From positions 1-64,000 of the forward strand of contig NZ_FRDJ01000007.1 of assembly GCF_900143265.1 (NCBI RefSeq): a stretch of 64,000 bases of DNA. The letters are read 5' to 3'. How positions within the stretch are numbered: position 1 is the first letter of the stretch; each line of letters opens with the position of its first letter. Shown here piece after piece: positions 48,935 through 57,378 of the stretch. Position numbers and translations under genes: made by a program. The notes under the pieces are model-generated. The model was given only the letters and a program-made list of their open reading frames with translations. It searched no databases and was not told the DNA's origin. This DNA is from Fervidobacterium gondwanense DSM 13020 (lineage in GTDB: Bacteria; Thermotogota; Thermotogae; Thermotogales; Fervidobacteriaceae).

Positions 48935-51550
48935 TCAAATTTGCTGTTGACCCTTTTTGCTTATATTTTGATGAACAAGCAATAGGAAATCTCTTACGGG
49001 CATTGGCTTTCCAAAATAATATCCTTGAAAGAGTTTGTAACCTATCATACTAAGAACTTCAAGCTGTGTGGTATTCTCTACACCCTCGGGGATAGCTTCC
49101 AGATTAAAAGATTTTGCAATGTTGTATATCGCTTCGAGAAGTTTTATAGAATGTTTGTCATCTGGCAATCTGAAAACAAAGGACCTGTCTACTTTTATCT
49201 TCTTGAGTGGGAGTATCGTTAGATAAGAAAGAGACGAATAGCCCGTACCAAAATCGTCAATACACAGTTGACAACCGAACTGCAATAGTTTATCAATATT
49301 ATCGCGCACAGTTTGGTTCATGTCTATCAATATATTTTCTGTGAATTCAATAACAATCTTCTTTGGAGGAATATTGTAAGACGAAATTATTTCCTTAAAA
49401 CGTTCAGCCATCTGAGGATCTCTCAATTGAACAGGACTTACATTGATGTCTATGAAGTCAAGGTTGTCTTTTTGTTCAGATAAAATCTCACAAACCTGTC
49501 TTAGTATTTCCTCACCGACTGACGTAATCATTCCATTTTCTTCCATAAGCTGGATAAAATCTACTGGCGGTATGATGGTACCATCTTTCTTTATCCACCT
49601 TACAAGAGCTTCTGCCCCAACAATATCTGAATAGGAATTGCAGATTGGTTGAAGGAAAATCTTAAGTTCACCATTGTAGAAGGCTTCCTTAATCGCCCTT
49701 TCTTTTGCAGCGTGTTCTTGCAGTTCGCTGTCAATAATTGCGTTGTAGAAAACAATATTGTCCTTAGCTTCTTTGGCTCTAATGAGTGCTAAATTTACCT
49801 TTCTTAACACCTCCTCAGATGTATCGAAGGAATTAAACACATGTACTCCGAAAGCAAATTTTATGTCGATAAATTCGCCCTGAATGTTATATGTTTTAGT
49901 TAATTCCTTCTCTATCTTTGAAATTATGTCATTCACAACTTTCTTTCCTGCTTGGTATGTCTTACCAAGCTTCTCTAAGAATATCCAAAATTCATCGGCA
50001 TACGGGTGCGATATAGTATCACCTTCGCGAAGGACGGTTCGTAATCTTTTTGCTATTTCTCTTAGCAGTTCATCACCAATGTTATGACCTCTTATGCTGT
50101 TTATCATTGAGAAGTTCCTAACGTCCAATGTGATTATAGCGTGATAATCATCAATCGAAGAAAATTCAAGAGAACTTGCGAGTTTTCTGATGAAATAATG
50201 TCTCGTATACAATCCCGTTAAATTATCCCTTTGCAAAACTGTCCTCGCAAGATTTATAGCTTCCTTCTCAGAAGTAATATCCGTATAAATAGCATATATT
50301 AACCTTTCTGAATCAGATTCAACAACTGAAACTGTTATTCGCACTTCAACAAGCGCTCCGGATTTTCTCCTTCTCACCGTTTCAACTTTGAGGCTTCCTT
50401 GTTCTAGGGCGAGGTTTATCAGTTTTTGCGCTTCAGATTCAAGATTTTCTGGAAGGACAAGAGCATCAATATTTTTGCCTATTATTTCTAGTTTCTTGTA
50501 CCCAAAGATATTTTCAAATTGTTTGTTACAATCAATAACCGTTCCGTATTGGTTAAGCACCACGACACCGTCAGGAATATTTTCAAGAAGTGTATTTAAG
50601 AGCATCGAAGTGCTGATGTGCTCCCTTTTGGTAATTACTTGTTCTGTAACATCCTCAATAACCATCAAGAAAGAGTCTTTTAACTCGGCTTTTGAAATTT
50701 TGAAAAAATCACCATTGTACTCCAAGATTTGCCCTATTTTGTCAAGCAAATCTATTACAAAATCGTTTTTTCTGCCTAAAATTTCCTCTTTTCTCAATCT
50801 AAGATACCTAAGTGCAGCTTTGTTGATATCTACAATTCTCAGGTCCTTATCAAGTATTATATACCCATTGTGTGAGCTATCGAATGCATGATATCGTACA
50901 CCCAACGCTGTTCTTCTCCAAAATACGTTTATTGCACTAATGTTTAAAATCAAGATTAAAGTTGACAGAGAAAGAAATAATAGCGGGTAGTTGAAGTTAA
51001 ATAAATATGCAAAAAAAGATAAAAATATACCAAGAGAAATCGAGCCTACTATCAAAAACTTGGTTTTCCTCGGGAGTCGACTTGTTCTAATAATTTTAAA
51101 AATTCCAAATGTGATCACAACTGCTGTATAAACTGAATAGGTCCAAAGAAATGAACTACCATGCGGTCTGTGTCTGCCGTGATAAATGTCACTTTGTATG
51201 GTGCCTATCCAAAAAAGATTGTGTATTTTATTTGTTAGTGCTAAAATAAGATACAGGGTGGGTAGAAGATAAAGCGTAAAGCTCCTGACATTCTTTCTCT
51301 CTACTTCTGAGAGCTTGGTAAAAAAGGAAAACAGTATAACTGGCACGTATAGTAATATGAGGTCTTGAATCATTTCCAAACGAACAATATTGTCCACCTC
51401 AAACTTGATATATTCAATAAAAGATAATGTTAAACCTACAATAGATAACCAAATATCTGAGTAAGATATCTTATAAACTCTTCTGTCAAGTACATAAATA
51501 ACGTTTATTAGAGAGATGACAAATCCAATAAGTGCGACAATTTTGTAAAT
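48935..51550 (-). CDS. membrane PAS-GGDEF-EAL signalling protein, probably started by AUU
   Basis: A c-di-GMP signalling protein. The N-terminus holds about seven membrane helices, followed by PAS domains, a GGDEF domain and a C-terminal EAL phosphodiesterase. The GGDEF motif is degenerate (YADEF), so cyclase activity is unlikely. EAL residues look intact: EALVRW, ENILID, IDDFGTGYSSL, KVDRSFV, EGVE. The first canonical start is GTG at 51397 (820 residues), but it lacks a ribosome binding site and cuts into the membrane domain. The frame is open upstream to ATT at 51550, six bases after AGGAGGG, adding 51 residues that include a hydrophobic helix (IVALIGFVISLINVIYVL). The ATT start is preferred here. 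Confidence 0.8.
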   Translation of the reverse strand: MYKIVALIGFVISLINVIYVLDRRVYKISYSDIWLSIVGLTLSFIEYIKFEVDNIVRLEMIQDLILLYVPVILFSFFTKLSEVERKNVRSFTLYLLPTLYLILALTNKIHNLFWIGTIQSDIYHGRHRPHGSSFLWTYSVYTAVVITFGIFKIIRTSRLPRKTKFLIVGSISLGIFLSFFAYLFNFNYPLLFLSLSTLILILNISAINVFWRRTALGVRYHAFDSSHNGYIILDKDLRIVDINKAALRYLRLRKEEILGRKNDFVIDLLDKIGQILEYNGDFFKISKAELKDSFLMVIEDVTEQVITKREHISTSMLLNTLLENIPDGVVVLNQYGTVIDCNKQFENIFGYKKLEIIGKNIDALVLPENLESEAQKLINLALEQGSLKVETVRRRKSGALVEVRITVSVVESDSERLIYAIYTDITSEKEAINLARTVLQRDNLTGLYTRHYFIRKLASSLEFSSIDDYHAIITLDVRNFSMINSIRGHNIGDELLREIAKRLRTVLREGDTISHPYADEFWIFLEKLGKTYQAGKKVVNDIISKIEKELTKTYNIQGEFIDIKFAFGVHVFNSFDTSEEVLRKVNLALIRAKEAKDNIVFYNAIIDSELQEHAAKERAIKEAFYNGELKIFLQPICNSYSDIVGAEALVRWIKKDGTIIPPVDFIQLMEENGMITSVGEEILRQVCEILSEQKDNLDFIDINVSPVQLRDPQMAERFKEIISSYNIPPKKIVIEFTENILIDMNQTVRDNIDKLLQFGCQLCIDDFGTGYSSLSYLTILPLKKIKVDRSFVFRLPDDKHSIKLLEAIYNIAKSFNLEAIPEGVENTTQLEVLSMIGYKLFQGYYFGKPMPVRDFLLLVHQNISKKGQQQI

Positions 51551-51685
51551 ATATATCCCTCCTCATATTTTTTTCACATTAATTTTATCACAGCAACATC
51601 ACTAGTCACACTTATGTATAGAGAAAAACGATAAAATTTTAAAAAAATATGCACCAGGAAAGAATATCGTGAAAGGATGGAGAAC

Positions 51686-52810
51686 ATGACAAATTTTGAT
51701 TCTGTAATGCTTCATGAGTTCTTGAATGGAAAGTACAGAATAACAACCGCGGTAGAAATTACAGAGGATAACTTGAAATATCTATACACGCCAGGTGTTG
51801 CTCAAGTTGCACAGCAATGTGCAGATGATCCGAAACGCACTTTTTTATATACGAGACGAAAGCATGCTGTCGCAGTCATAAGCGACGGGAGTGCAGTTCT
51901 TGGACTTGGCAATATTGGTCCGTACGGAGCACTACCCGTAATGGAAGGAAAGGCTATTCTTTTTAAAGAATTTGGTGATTTGGATGCTTTCCCAATATGT
52001 CTGAAAACGCAAAACGTGGATGAAATTGTATCTATTGTAAAGAACTTAGAACCATCGTTCGGTGGTATAAACCTTGAAGATATCTCCGCTCCAAGGTGCT
52101 TTGAAATACTAGAAAGGTTAAACGAGGAAATGAACATACCTGTTTTCCACGATGATCAGCAAGGAACTGCAGTAGTAGTTATCGCAGCTCTTTTAAATGC
52201 ACTGAAGTTGGCGGGGAAAAATATAGAAGATGTGAGAATAGTTGTTAATGGAATAGGGGCTGCCGGGTATAATATCGTTAAACTACTTATAGAATTTGGA
52301 GCCAAGAGTGTTATTGCTTGTGATATCAATGGTATACTAAATGAGAAGACAGGACTACATAAATATCATCTTGAAATCGCAAAACTCACAAACTCAGGTA
52401 ATATTAGTGGCTCTTTAAGAGATGCACTGAAAGGCACAGATGTTTTTATCGGCGTTTCTAAAGGAAACATTTTGAATGGTGATGATGTGAAGCTTATGAC
52501 ACGAGATCCGATAGTTTTTGCTCTTGCTAATCCAATACCAGAGGTTCCACCAGAAGTGGCATACGAGAATGGTGCATTTATTGTTGCAACAGGTAGGTCA
52601 GACTATCCAAACCAAGTTAATAACCTTTTGGCTTTTCCCGGAATCATGAGAGCAGCAGTAGAAAAACAAAGGAAGATAGACAAAGCACTATTGATTAAAG
52701 CAATTGAAGCATTAGCCAATTTCAAAGCTCCTGAGAGGTTTTCAATTTTGCCGAAGCCTACCGATAAAAGAGTACATATGGAAATCTACAATAGTTTGAT
52801 AAGCATTTGA
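51686..52810 (+). CDS. NAD(P)-dependent malic enzyme (decarboxylating malate dehydrogenase)
   Basis: It decarboxylates malate to pyruvate with reduction of NAD(P)+. The 374-residue length fits the short bacterial form. LYTPGVAQVAQ, VISDGSAVLGLGNIGPYGALPVMEGKAILFKEFGDLDAFPICL and PVFHDDQQGTAVVVIAALLNAL are family signatures covering substrate, Lys and metal sites. The Rossmann motif NGIGAAGYNI lies at about 190. The start at 51686 is preferred over the in-frame ATG at 51677, because AAAGGATGGAG overlaps the latter. The preceding 135 bases show no clear promoter. Confidence 0.92.
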   Translation: MTNFDSVMLHEFLNGKYRITTAVEITEDNLKYLYTPGVAQVAQQCADDPKRTFLYTRRKHAVAVISDGSAVLGLGNIGPYGALPVMEGKAILFKEFGDLDAFPICLKTQNVDEIVSIVKNLEPSFGGINLEDISAPRCFEILERLNEEMNIPVFHDDQQGTAVVVIAALLNALKLAGKNIEDVRIVVNGIGAAGYNIVKLLIEFGAKSVIACDINGILNEKTGLHKYHLEIAKLTNSGNISGSLRDALKGTDVFIGVSKGNILNGDDVKLMTRDPIVFALANPIPEVPPEVAYENGAFIVATGRSDYPNQVNNLLAFPGIMRAAVEKQRKIDKALLIKAIEALANFKAPERFSILPKPTDKRVHMEIYNSLISI

Positions 52811-52824
52811 AGGGAGGCATCGAA

Positions 52825-53238
52825 ATGAAAATTGCGCGAAGTATTGTAAGTGCATTCTGCCTTTTATTCTTTTCATTCACATTTGCTGCGACAACACCTT
52901 CACCAGCTGGAAGGTTGTATGTTTTCTTCAACACTGAAAACTTTATAGGGGTTGAAGTTAGGACAGATGTTAATCCGTACTCTCATATTTTTAGTAATGT
53001 TGGATTAAATTATATCTCTGCTGGCTTTAGACTCTCATCTTCTCAGACACGCGGACTGTATATTGCCCCAATGATTTATTATCCTTACAACAATGAGTTG
53101 AATTTTGCATTTGTCGCTGGTTATGAGCTCAGGGTTGAAAATTTAAAGAATTTGTACTTTTCTTTTGAAGGTGGAGCAAAAAAATTGAACAATAAGCCTG
53201 AAGCGTTTGTTAATTTCGGTGCGAACTTTCTATTCTAA
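52825..53238 (+). CDS. small secreted, beta-barrel-like protein
   Basis: A 137-residue protein with a signal peptide (about 1-22, ending TFAA). The mature part is made of alternating aromatic-rich strands: RLYVFFNTENFIGVEVRTD, GLYIAPMIYYPY, LNFAFVAGYELRV, LYFSFEGGAKK. It ends in Phe (FGANFLF), as outer-membrane beta-barrels often do. About eight strands would fit. No family is recognised. The ATG at 52825 follows GGGAGGC and lies 15 bases after the malic enzyme stop. It may be a small protein of the outer sheath (toga). Confidence 0.6.
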   Translation: MKIARSIVSAFCLLFFSFTFAATTPSPAGRLYVFFNTENFIGVEVRTDVNPYSHIFSNVGLNYISAGFRLSSSQTRGLYIAPMIYYPYNNELNFAFVAGYELRVENLKNLYFSFEGGAKKLNNKPEAFVNFGANFLF

Positions 53239-53276
53239 AAATACGTGAGTAATTATATATATCAAGGGGGGTTTTT

Positions 53277-53960
53277 ATGAACATTGCCGGATTACTACCT
53301 GCAATCGTCAATTCCGTCGCTGTTCTTATTGGAAGTTCAGTAGGGACATTGTTAAAGAAAGGAATTTCAGATAAGTACAAGAGAATACTATTTTTTGCCG
53401 TTGGCTTATCAACATTTGGGATAGGAATAAAAATGATTTTAGAAGTCAACAATTTTCTTATTGTCCTTTTCTCTATGGCATTTGGTGGGTTACTTGGTGA
53501 ATTTTTTGATATTGAGGGGAAGCTAAAAATAATTGGTGATAAGATGAAAGAAGGCGACTTTTCAACGGGTTTTGTCACGGCGTCATTGCTCTTCCTTGTA
53601 GGTCCTATGACTATCGTTGGCTCTATCACAGCAGGTCTTAAAGGCGACGGTAGCATTATTTACACAAAATCACTTCTCGATTTCATATCATCTATAGTAC
53701 TTTCATCTACTTACGGTATAGGTGTTATGGTATCAGCTTTCAGCGTTCTTGTTGTTCAAGGGGCAATAACACTTTTTGCAGGGTCGTTGAAATTCCTTAG
53801 CGAGCCAGTTTATTTGAATGATCTTGTAGCTGTTGGTGGATTAATGGTTCTCGGAATAGGTTTTAGGATACTTGAAGTAAAGGACACATGGGTCGGTAAT
53901 TTCCTACCGGCTTTGATTTTTTCACCTTTTCTAACGTTCATAACTCTCTTGCTGAAATAG
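53277..53960 (+). CDS. DUF554 family membrane protein
   Basis: A 227-residue integral membrane protein with about six hydrophobic segments, recognised as DUF554 (YdfK-like). Conserved pieces are AIVNSVAVLIGSSVGTLLKKGI near the N-terminus, FSTGFVTASLLFLVGPMTIVGSI and LSSTYGIGVMVSAFSVLVVQGAITL. The function is unknown, and transport is often guessed. AAGGGGGG precedes the ATG. It ends at a strong bidirectional terminator. Confidence 0.85.
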   Translation: MNIAGLLPAIVNSVAVLIGSSVGTLLKKGISDKYKRILFFAVGLSTFGIGIKMILEVNNFLIVLFSMAFGGLLGEFFDIEGKLKIIGDKMKEGDFSTGFVTASLLFLVGPMTIVGSITAGLKGDGSIIYTKSLLDFISSIVLSSTYGIGVMVSAFSVLVVQGAITLFAGSLKFLSEPVYLNDLVAVGGLMVLGIGFRILEVKDTWVGNFLPALIFSPFLTFITLLLK

Positions 53961-53972
53961 CAAAGCAAATTA

Positions 53973-54004
53973 AAACAGCCCCTTCACACACGAAGGGGCT
54001 GTTT
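53973..54004. terminator. bidirectional terminator between DUF554 and superoxide reductase genes
   Basis: AAACAGCCCCTTC (53973-53985) pairs with GAAGGGGCTGTTT (53992-54004), a 13-bp stem with a 6-nt loop. T-rich sequence follows on both strands, so it ends both converging transcripts. Confidence 0.88.
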
Positions 54005-54018
54005 ACATATTAATGTTT

Positions 54019-54375
54019 TTACTCTTCTACAACAACGTCCTTTGTACCTTCCCAAAGTCCGTGAATGTTGCAGTATGAAAGGGCTATAAGTTTCGAGTTC
54101 TTTTCAAGTTTAATTTTGACTTTGACGATTGGTTCTTCGAGTGTTGGTGAGAAATCGTATCTGCCTATTCTAAGTATGTATGGAGCGCCTTCAGGCATAG
54201 CATAGAGTTCTATCCAAGCAATGTGGTGTTCCACTGTATTTGGGTGTGGAATTTCTTTACCTACCGAGACTTCAACTTCGAACCACTCACCTTTCTTCAC
54301 TTTGTCAGGACCGCAAATTACTGGAACGTGTTTTTCACCTTTAAAATCACCTGTTTTTACAAAGTCACCTATCAT
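54019..54375 (-). CDS. superoxide reductase (neelaredoxin type)
   Basis: A 118-residue one-iron superoxide reductase, which reduces superoxide to peroxide without making oxygen, a typical anaerobe defence. The iron site is complete: Glu14-Lys15-His16, His44, His50, Cys102 and His105 (in SYCNIHG). There is no N-terminal desulforedoxin domain, so it is the class II form. It lies downstream of rubrerythrin and perR in the same direction. A GGGGTGA site precedes the ATG. Confidence 0.93.
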   Translation of the reverse strand: MIGDFVKTGDFKGEKHVPVICGPDKVKKGEWFEVEVSVGKEIPHPNTVEHHIAWIELYAMPEGAPYILRIGRYDFSPTLEEPIVKVKIKLEKNSKLIALSYCNIHGLWEGTKDVVVEE

Positions 54376-54421
54376 TTTCTCACCCCCTAATTAGCTCATC
54401 AATAAAGTTCAGTTGCAAGTT

Positions 54422-54925
54422 TCAAAACTCAACAAAAGCAGACTTAGAGGCACCACATACTGGACACTTCTCGGGTGCTCCTTCTTCTGTTGTGTATCCA
54501 CACACGGAGCAAATGTAGATTTTCTCAGCTTCGTAATCCTTTCCTTCATTGACAAGGTTAAGGGCTTTCTTGTACATTTCAGCATGTATCTTCTCTGCTT
54601 CAAGGGCATAGTGTGTGCTTATTTGAGCTTCTTTTTCACCCTGTAATTTTGCAGTCTCCTTATAGACAGGGTACATCTCCTCTACTTCAAACGTTTCCCC
54701 AGCGATACAGGATTGAATATTTTGTTGGTTGTCGCCAAGCTTTTTCAATGCCTTAAAGTGATTTCTTGCATGAACAAACTCTGCATACGCTATGGCTTTA
54801 AACAGATTTGCCAGTTTCTTGAACCCCGCTTTTTCTGCCTCGTCAGCAAAAATAAGGTACTTCATGTGAGCCATAGACTCGCCAGCAAACGCATCTTCCA
54901 AAAACTTCTTTGTCATATCCCTCAT
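54422..54925 (-). CDS. rubrerythrin
   Basis: A 167-residue peroxide-reducing protein. The N-terminal four-helix diiron domain has the expected EXXH-type pattern (AFAGESMAHMKYLIFADEAEKAGF, AEFVHARNHFKAL). The C-terminal rubredoxin-like domain carries CSVCG...CPVCG for one Fe. It removes the peroxide generated by the superoxide reductase encoded next. An AGGGAGG site precedes the ATG. It is preceded by perR in the same direction. Confidence 0.93.
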   Translation of the reverse strand: MRDMTKKFLEDAFAGESMAHMKYLIFADEAEKAGFKKLANLFKAIAYAEFVHARNHFKALKKLGDNQQNIQSCIAGETFEVEEMYPVYKETAKLQGEKEAQISTHYALEAEKIHAEMYKKALNLVNEGKDYEAEKIYICSVCGYTTEEGAPEKCPVCGASKSAFVEF

Positions 54926-54961
54926 GCTTACACCTCCCTATGAAAGTCTTACGCATATAAT

Positions 54962-54981
54962 CTGGCTTTTTAACAAGCCAG
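54962..54981. repeat. inverted repeat between perR and rubrerythrin
   Basis: CTGGCTT and AAGCCAG form a 7-bp stem (54962-54968 with 54975-54981). The tails are AT-rich but not T-runs on the minus strand. It may be a weak terminator or attenuator within the stress operon. Confidence 0.45.
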
Positions 54982-55004
54982 TATTTTAATAAACAATTGC
55001 AATC

Positions 55005-55427
55005 TTATTTCAAGCAGCTCTTGCAAATACCAACAAGTGTGAGCTGAACGTTTTGTACCTCATGTCCATCTACACTTGAGATCTCTGGTAATTCTACTTC
55101 CAATTCTATGTCGTATATTTTCTTACATTTAGTGCAGTAGAAGTGATGGTGATTTTGCCTTACAAAATCGTACCTTATCGCATCCGGTGTGATTATAACC
55201 TTGACAAGCCCTGCGGAAGCAAGTGTTCTCAGTGTATTGTAAACAGTTGCCCGTGAAAGTACTGGAAGTTTTGCTTCCTTAACAAAGTGTTCGTAAATTT
55301 CGTCTGCAGATGGATGATCGTATGAATTTCTTAAATATTCAAGTATCTCAACTCTGTGAACTGTTGGCTTAACCCCCTTGGCTTTAAGAAGTTCCATGAC
55401 TTCATCAACCGTAGCTTTTTTTACCAT
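55005..55427 (-). CDS. perR: Fur-family peroxide-type regulator (PerR-like)
   Basis: A 140-residue winged-helix repressor. RATVYNTLRTLASAGLVKVI is the DNA-recognition helix region. HHHFYCTKCKKIYD and GICKSCLK hold the four zinc cysteines. The Asp in KIYDIE corresponds to the metal-binding Asp that favours PerR over Fur. Together with rubrerythrin and superoxide reductase downstream, a peroxide-sensing role is likely. The start is set at 55427, correctly spaced from GGGAGG; in-frame ATGs at 55433 and 55454 are alternatives. Confidence 0.86.
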   Translation of the reverse strand: MVKKATVDEVMELLKAKGVKPTVHRVEILEYLRNSYDHPSADEIYEHFVKEAKLPVLSRATVYNTLRTLASAGLVKVIITPDAIRYDFVRQNHHHFYCTKCKKIYDIELEVELPEISSVDGHEVQNVQLTLVGICKSCLK

Positions 55428-55525
55428 CTTCATGCCTCCCACTTTTTGATACAATATTTTACGAAGTACAATCTTATTGTATCACAAACTTTGAAGAACG
55501 TGCAATGGGTAACCGTAATTTCACA

Positions 55526-55540
55526 TTATATTAATTATAT
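55526..55540. promoter_or_regulatory. Per/Fur-box-like palindrome upstream of perR
   Basis: TTATATTAATTATAT matches the 7-1-7 Per box (TTATAAT-N-ATTATAA) at 12 of 14 positions. It lies between perR and the divergent cysE promoter. The region is AT-rich, so chance similarity is possible. Confidence 0.4.
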
Positions 55541-55580
55541 CTTATCATTTATAAAAGAATTTTCTTGTAACTCTTTTCAC

Positions 55581-55608
55581 TTGACATAGTCGTACTTCGT
55601 GATATAAT
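55581..55608 (+). promoter_or_regulatory. consensus promoter of the cysE-cysteine synthase operon
   Basis: TTGACA (55581-55586), a 16-bp spacer and TATAAT (55603-55608), with an extended TGA before the -10, make the closest match to consensus in the window. Confidence 0.85.
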
Positions 55609-55677
55609 TAGGTAAAACTAAGTCGATTATTCATCTTGAATTATTCAATCTTGACAGTAGAGGTGATTTCAGATGGG

Positions 55678-56379
55678 GTGCGGAGTTTGAACATTTTAGG
55701 TTTGTTCAGAAAGATGAGTTCTTTGATTGAAAGGCTATTGCAAGCAAGAAAGTACATCAGGCTTGACAAAGAAGCTCTAAAGCAGAATGACCCTTCTTTT
55801 GAGAGTTCCTTTCAGTTCTTTTTCCACGCTGGTTTTCGCTCTTTAAGGATGTACCGCATATACCATGCCTTCTACATGTCCGATTTTAAATTCTTAGCTT
55901 ACTTTTTGTATCATATGAATAGAATCTTGTACTCTGTAGATATACATCCTGCCGCACAATTAGAGCCAGGGGTAGTCATAGACCATGGAACGGGACTGGT
56001 GATTGGCTCAACAGCTGTGGTAGGGAGTGGTACCGTGTTATACCATGGTGTAACCCTTGGTGCTAAATACATCACAAAGGGAAAACGTCACCCGACTGTT
56101 GGTAGAAATGTGATAATAGGTGCAGGTGCAAAGGTTTTGGGACCAATCACTATCGGTGATGGGGCACGAATTGGTGCAAATAGTGTAGTAATTGCAGATG
56201 TTCCGGAAAATGCCACAGCCGTTGGAATTCCTGCAAGAATTATTGTCAGGAAAACAAACTATGATGAAAATACAAATTGTGTAGATTGTTATAAGGCTGT
56301 GAACGGAGAAGTGAGTGATGGTCTTTGTCTAATTTCTGAAGATGACTATTCATCAGTTCACAAGGAGGCAGTGATATGA
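55678..56379 (+). CDS. cysE: serine O-acetyltransferase
   Basis: It acetylates serine with acetyl-CoA, the first step of cysteine synthesis. The N-terminal helical part is followed by a left-handed beta-helix of hexapeptide repeats. VDIHPAAQLEPGVVIDHGTGLVIGSTAVVGSGTVLYHGVTLG is split by the catalytic His in DHGTG. HPTVGRNVIIGAGAKVLG follows. A C-terminal extension contains NCVDCY. The start is uncertain. GTG 55678 is used because AGAGGTGAT lies ten bases upstream; TTG 55636 in the same frame is also possible. It overlaps the next gene by four bases. Confidence 0.9.
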   Translation: MRSLNILGLFRKMSSLIERLLQARKYIRLDKEALKQNDPSFESSFQFFFHAGFRSLRMYRIYHAFYMSDFKFLAYFLYHMNRILYSVDIHPAAQLEPGVVIDHGTGLVIGSTAVVGSGTVLYHGVTLGAKYITKGKRHPTVGRNVIIGAGAKVLGPITIGDGARIGANSVVIADVPENATAVGIPARIIVRKTNYDENTNCVDCYKAVNGEVSDGLCLISEDDYSSVHKEAVI

Positions 56380-57278
56380 AAAAATCGGTTGAGCATTCCG
56401 TTATATCGAGAATTCAGAATTTGCAAGTAGGCGAGACTCCTTTGTTATATTTGGAAAAATACGGTGTGTATGCCAAATTTGAAAAGAATAATCCAACCGG
56501 CAGTGTTAAAGATAGACCCGTATACTTTATGGTTCTTCAAGCAGTAAAGGATGGACTCATAGGTGCGAATACTACAATTGTAGAACCTACGAGTGGCAAT
56601 ACGGGAATCGCTTTGGCATGGATTGGTGCTAAACTGGGTTTGAGAGTAATACTCACAATGCCAGAAAGTGTGTCTGTTGAGCGAAGGCATATTTTGAAAA
56701 GCTACGGAGCGGATATTATACTAACAGAGAATATGACAAAGGCTGTGGAAAAAGCAAAGGAAATTTCTAACAATATCAATGTGTTCATACCTAATCAGTT
56801 TGACAATCCCAATAATGTTAAAGCACACTTGGTTACTACGGGCCCAGAGATATTGCGTCAAATGAAATATAACGTAGATGCCTTTGTTGCGGGCGTTGGA
56901 ACTGGTGGTACTATCACAGGTGTTGGACATGTTTTGAAAACGTTTGATACTTCCTCAAAAGTAATCGCAGTTGAGCCGAAACAATCGGCGGTATTAAGTG
57001 GTCAGACACCTGGGAAACACAGAATACAAGGAATAGGTGCCGGTTTTGTGCCAGGAATTTTCGATAAATCTGTCGTCGATGAGATTTTGCAAGTTGATGA
57101 TGAAGAAGCTTTAAAGTTTACACAAAGGCTTTGGAAAGAAGGAATATTTGTTGGGATATCCGCGGCAGCTAATCTTATAGGTGCTTTGATGGTCAAAGAG
57201 AAATACAACTTGGAGAGAGTTGTCACTGTTTTCCCGGATGATGGAATGAAATATCTGTCAGTATTGTCACAGCATTAA
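56376..57278 (+). CDS. cysK: cysteine synthase (O-acetylserine sulfhydrylase)
   Basis: A 300-residue PLP enzyme that replaces the acetyl group of O-acetylserine with sulfide. The PLP lysine is Lys45 in NPTGSVKDRP, and the phosphate/substrate loop is PTSGNTG (71-77). GTGGTITGVGHVLK and the C-terminal FPDDGMKYL are typical. It could equally be labelled CysM. Coupling to cysE by a four-base overlap (ATGA) supports the cysteine role. The next 488 bases carry no protein gene. Confidence 0.92.
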   Translation: MKKSVEHSVISRIQNLQVGETPLLYLEKYGVYAKFEKNNPTGSVKDRPVYFMVLQAVKDGLIGANTTIVEPTSGNTGIALAWIGAKLGLRVILTMPESVSVERRHILKSYGADIILTENMTKAVEKAKEISNNINVFIPNQFDNPNNVKAHLVTTGPEILRQMKYNVDAFVAGVGTGGTITGVGHVLKTFDTSSKVIAVEPKQSAVLSGQTPGKHRIQGIGAGFVPGIFDKSVVDEILQVDDEEALKFTQRLWKEGIFVGISAAANLIGALMVKEKYNLERVVTVFPDDGMKYLSVLSQH

Positions 57279-57287
57279 ATGTGATTA

Positions 57288-57372
57288 TATATAAACAAAC
57301 GTGTGCACGCCTGTGGCGTGCACACTGAAAATAACGGACAGCTCCCACCTATCCCCAGTACCCCCATTATCG
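57288..57372 (-). ncRNA. candidate small RNA, antisense to the flanking genes' direction
   Basis: A strong minus-strand promoter (TTGACA at 57403-57408, 18-bp spacer, extended TGATATACT ending at 57379) points into a short stretch without a reading frame. The predicted RNA starts near 57372. Its 5' part AUAAUGG can pair with CCGUUAU about 30 nt later. The enclosed loop has four G-runs (5, 4, 2 and 3 G). The RNA ends in an 11-bp GC-rich hairpin (57301-57325, loop ACA) followed by GUUUGUUUAU. Promoter, structure and terminator together make a compact gene of about 85 nt. No known RNA family was recognised. Confidence 0.5.
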
Positions 57373-57378
57373 CTACAA

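Noticed and set aside
57301-57325. 11-bp hairpin as a plus-strand terminator of cysK
   Set aside because: The stem is followed by TGAAAATAACGG with no T-run on the plus strand. The tail fits a minus-strand terminator instead.
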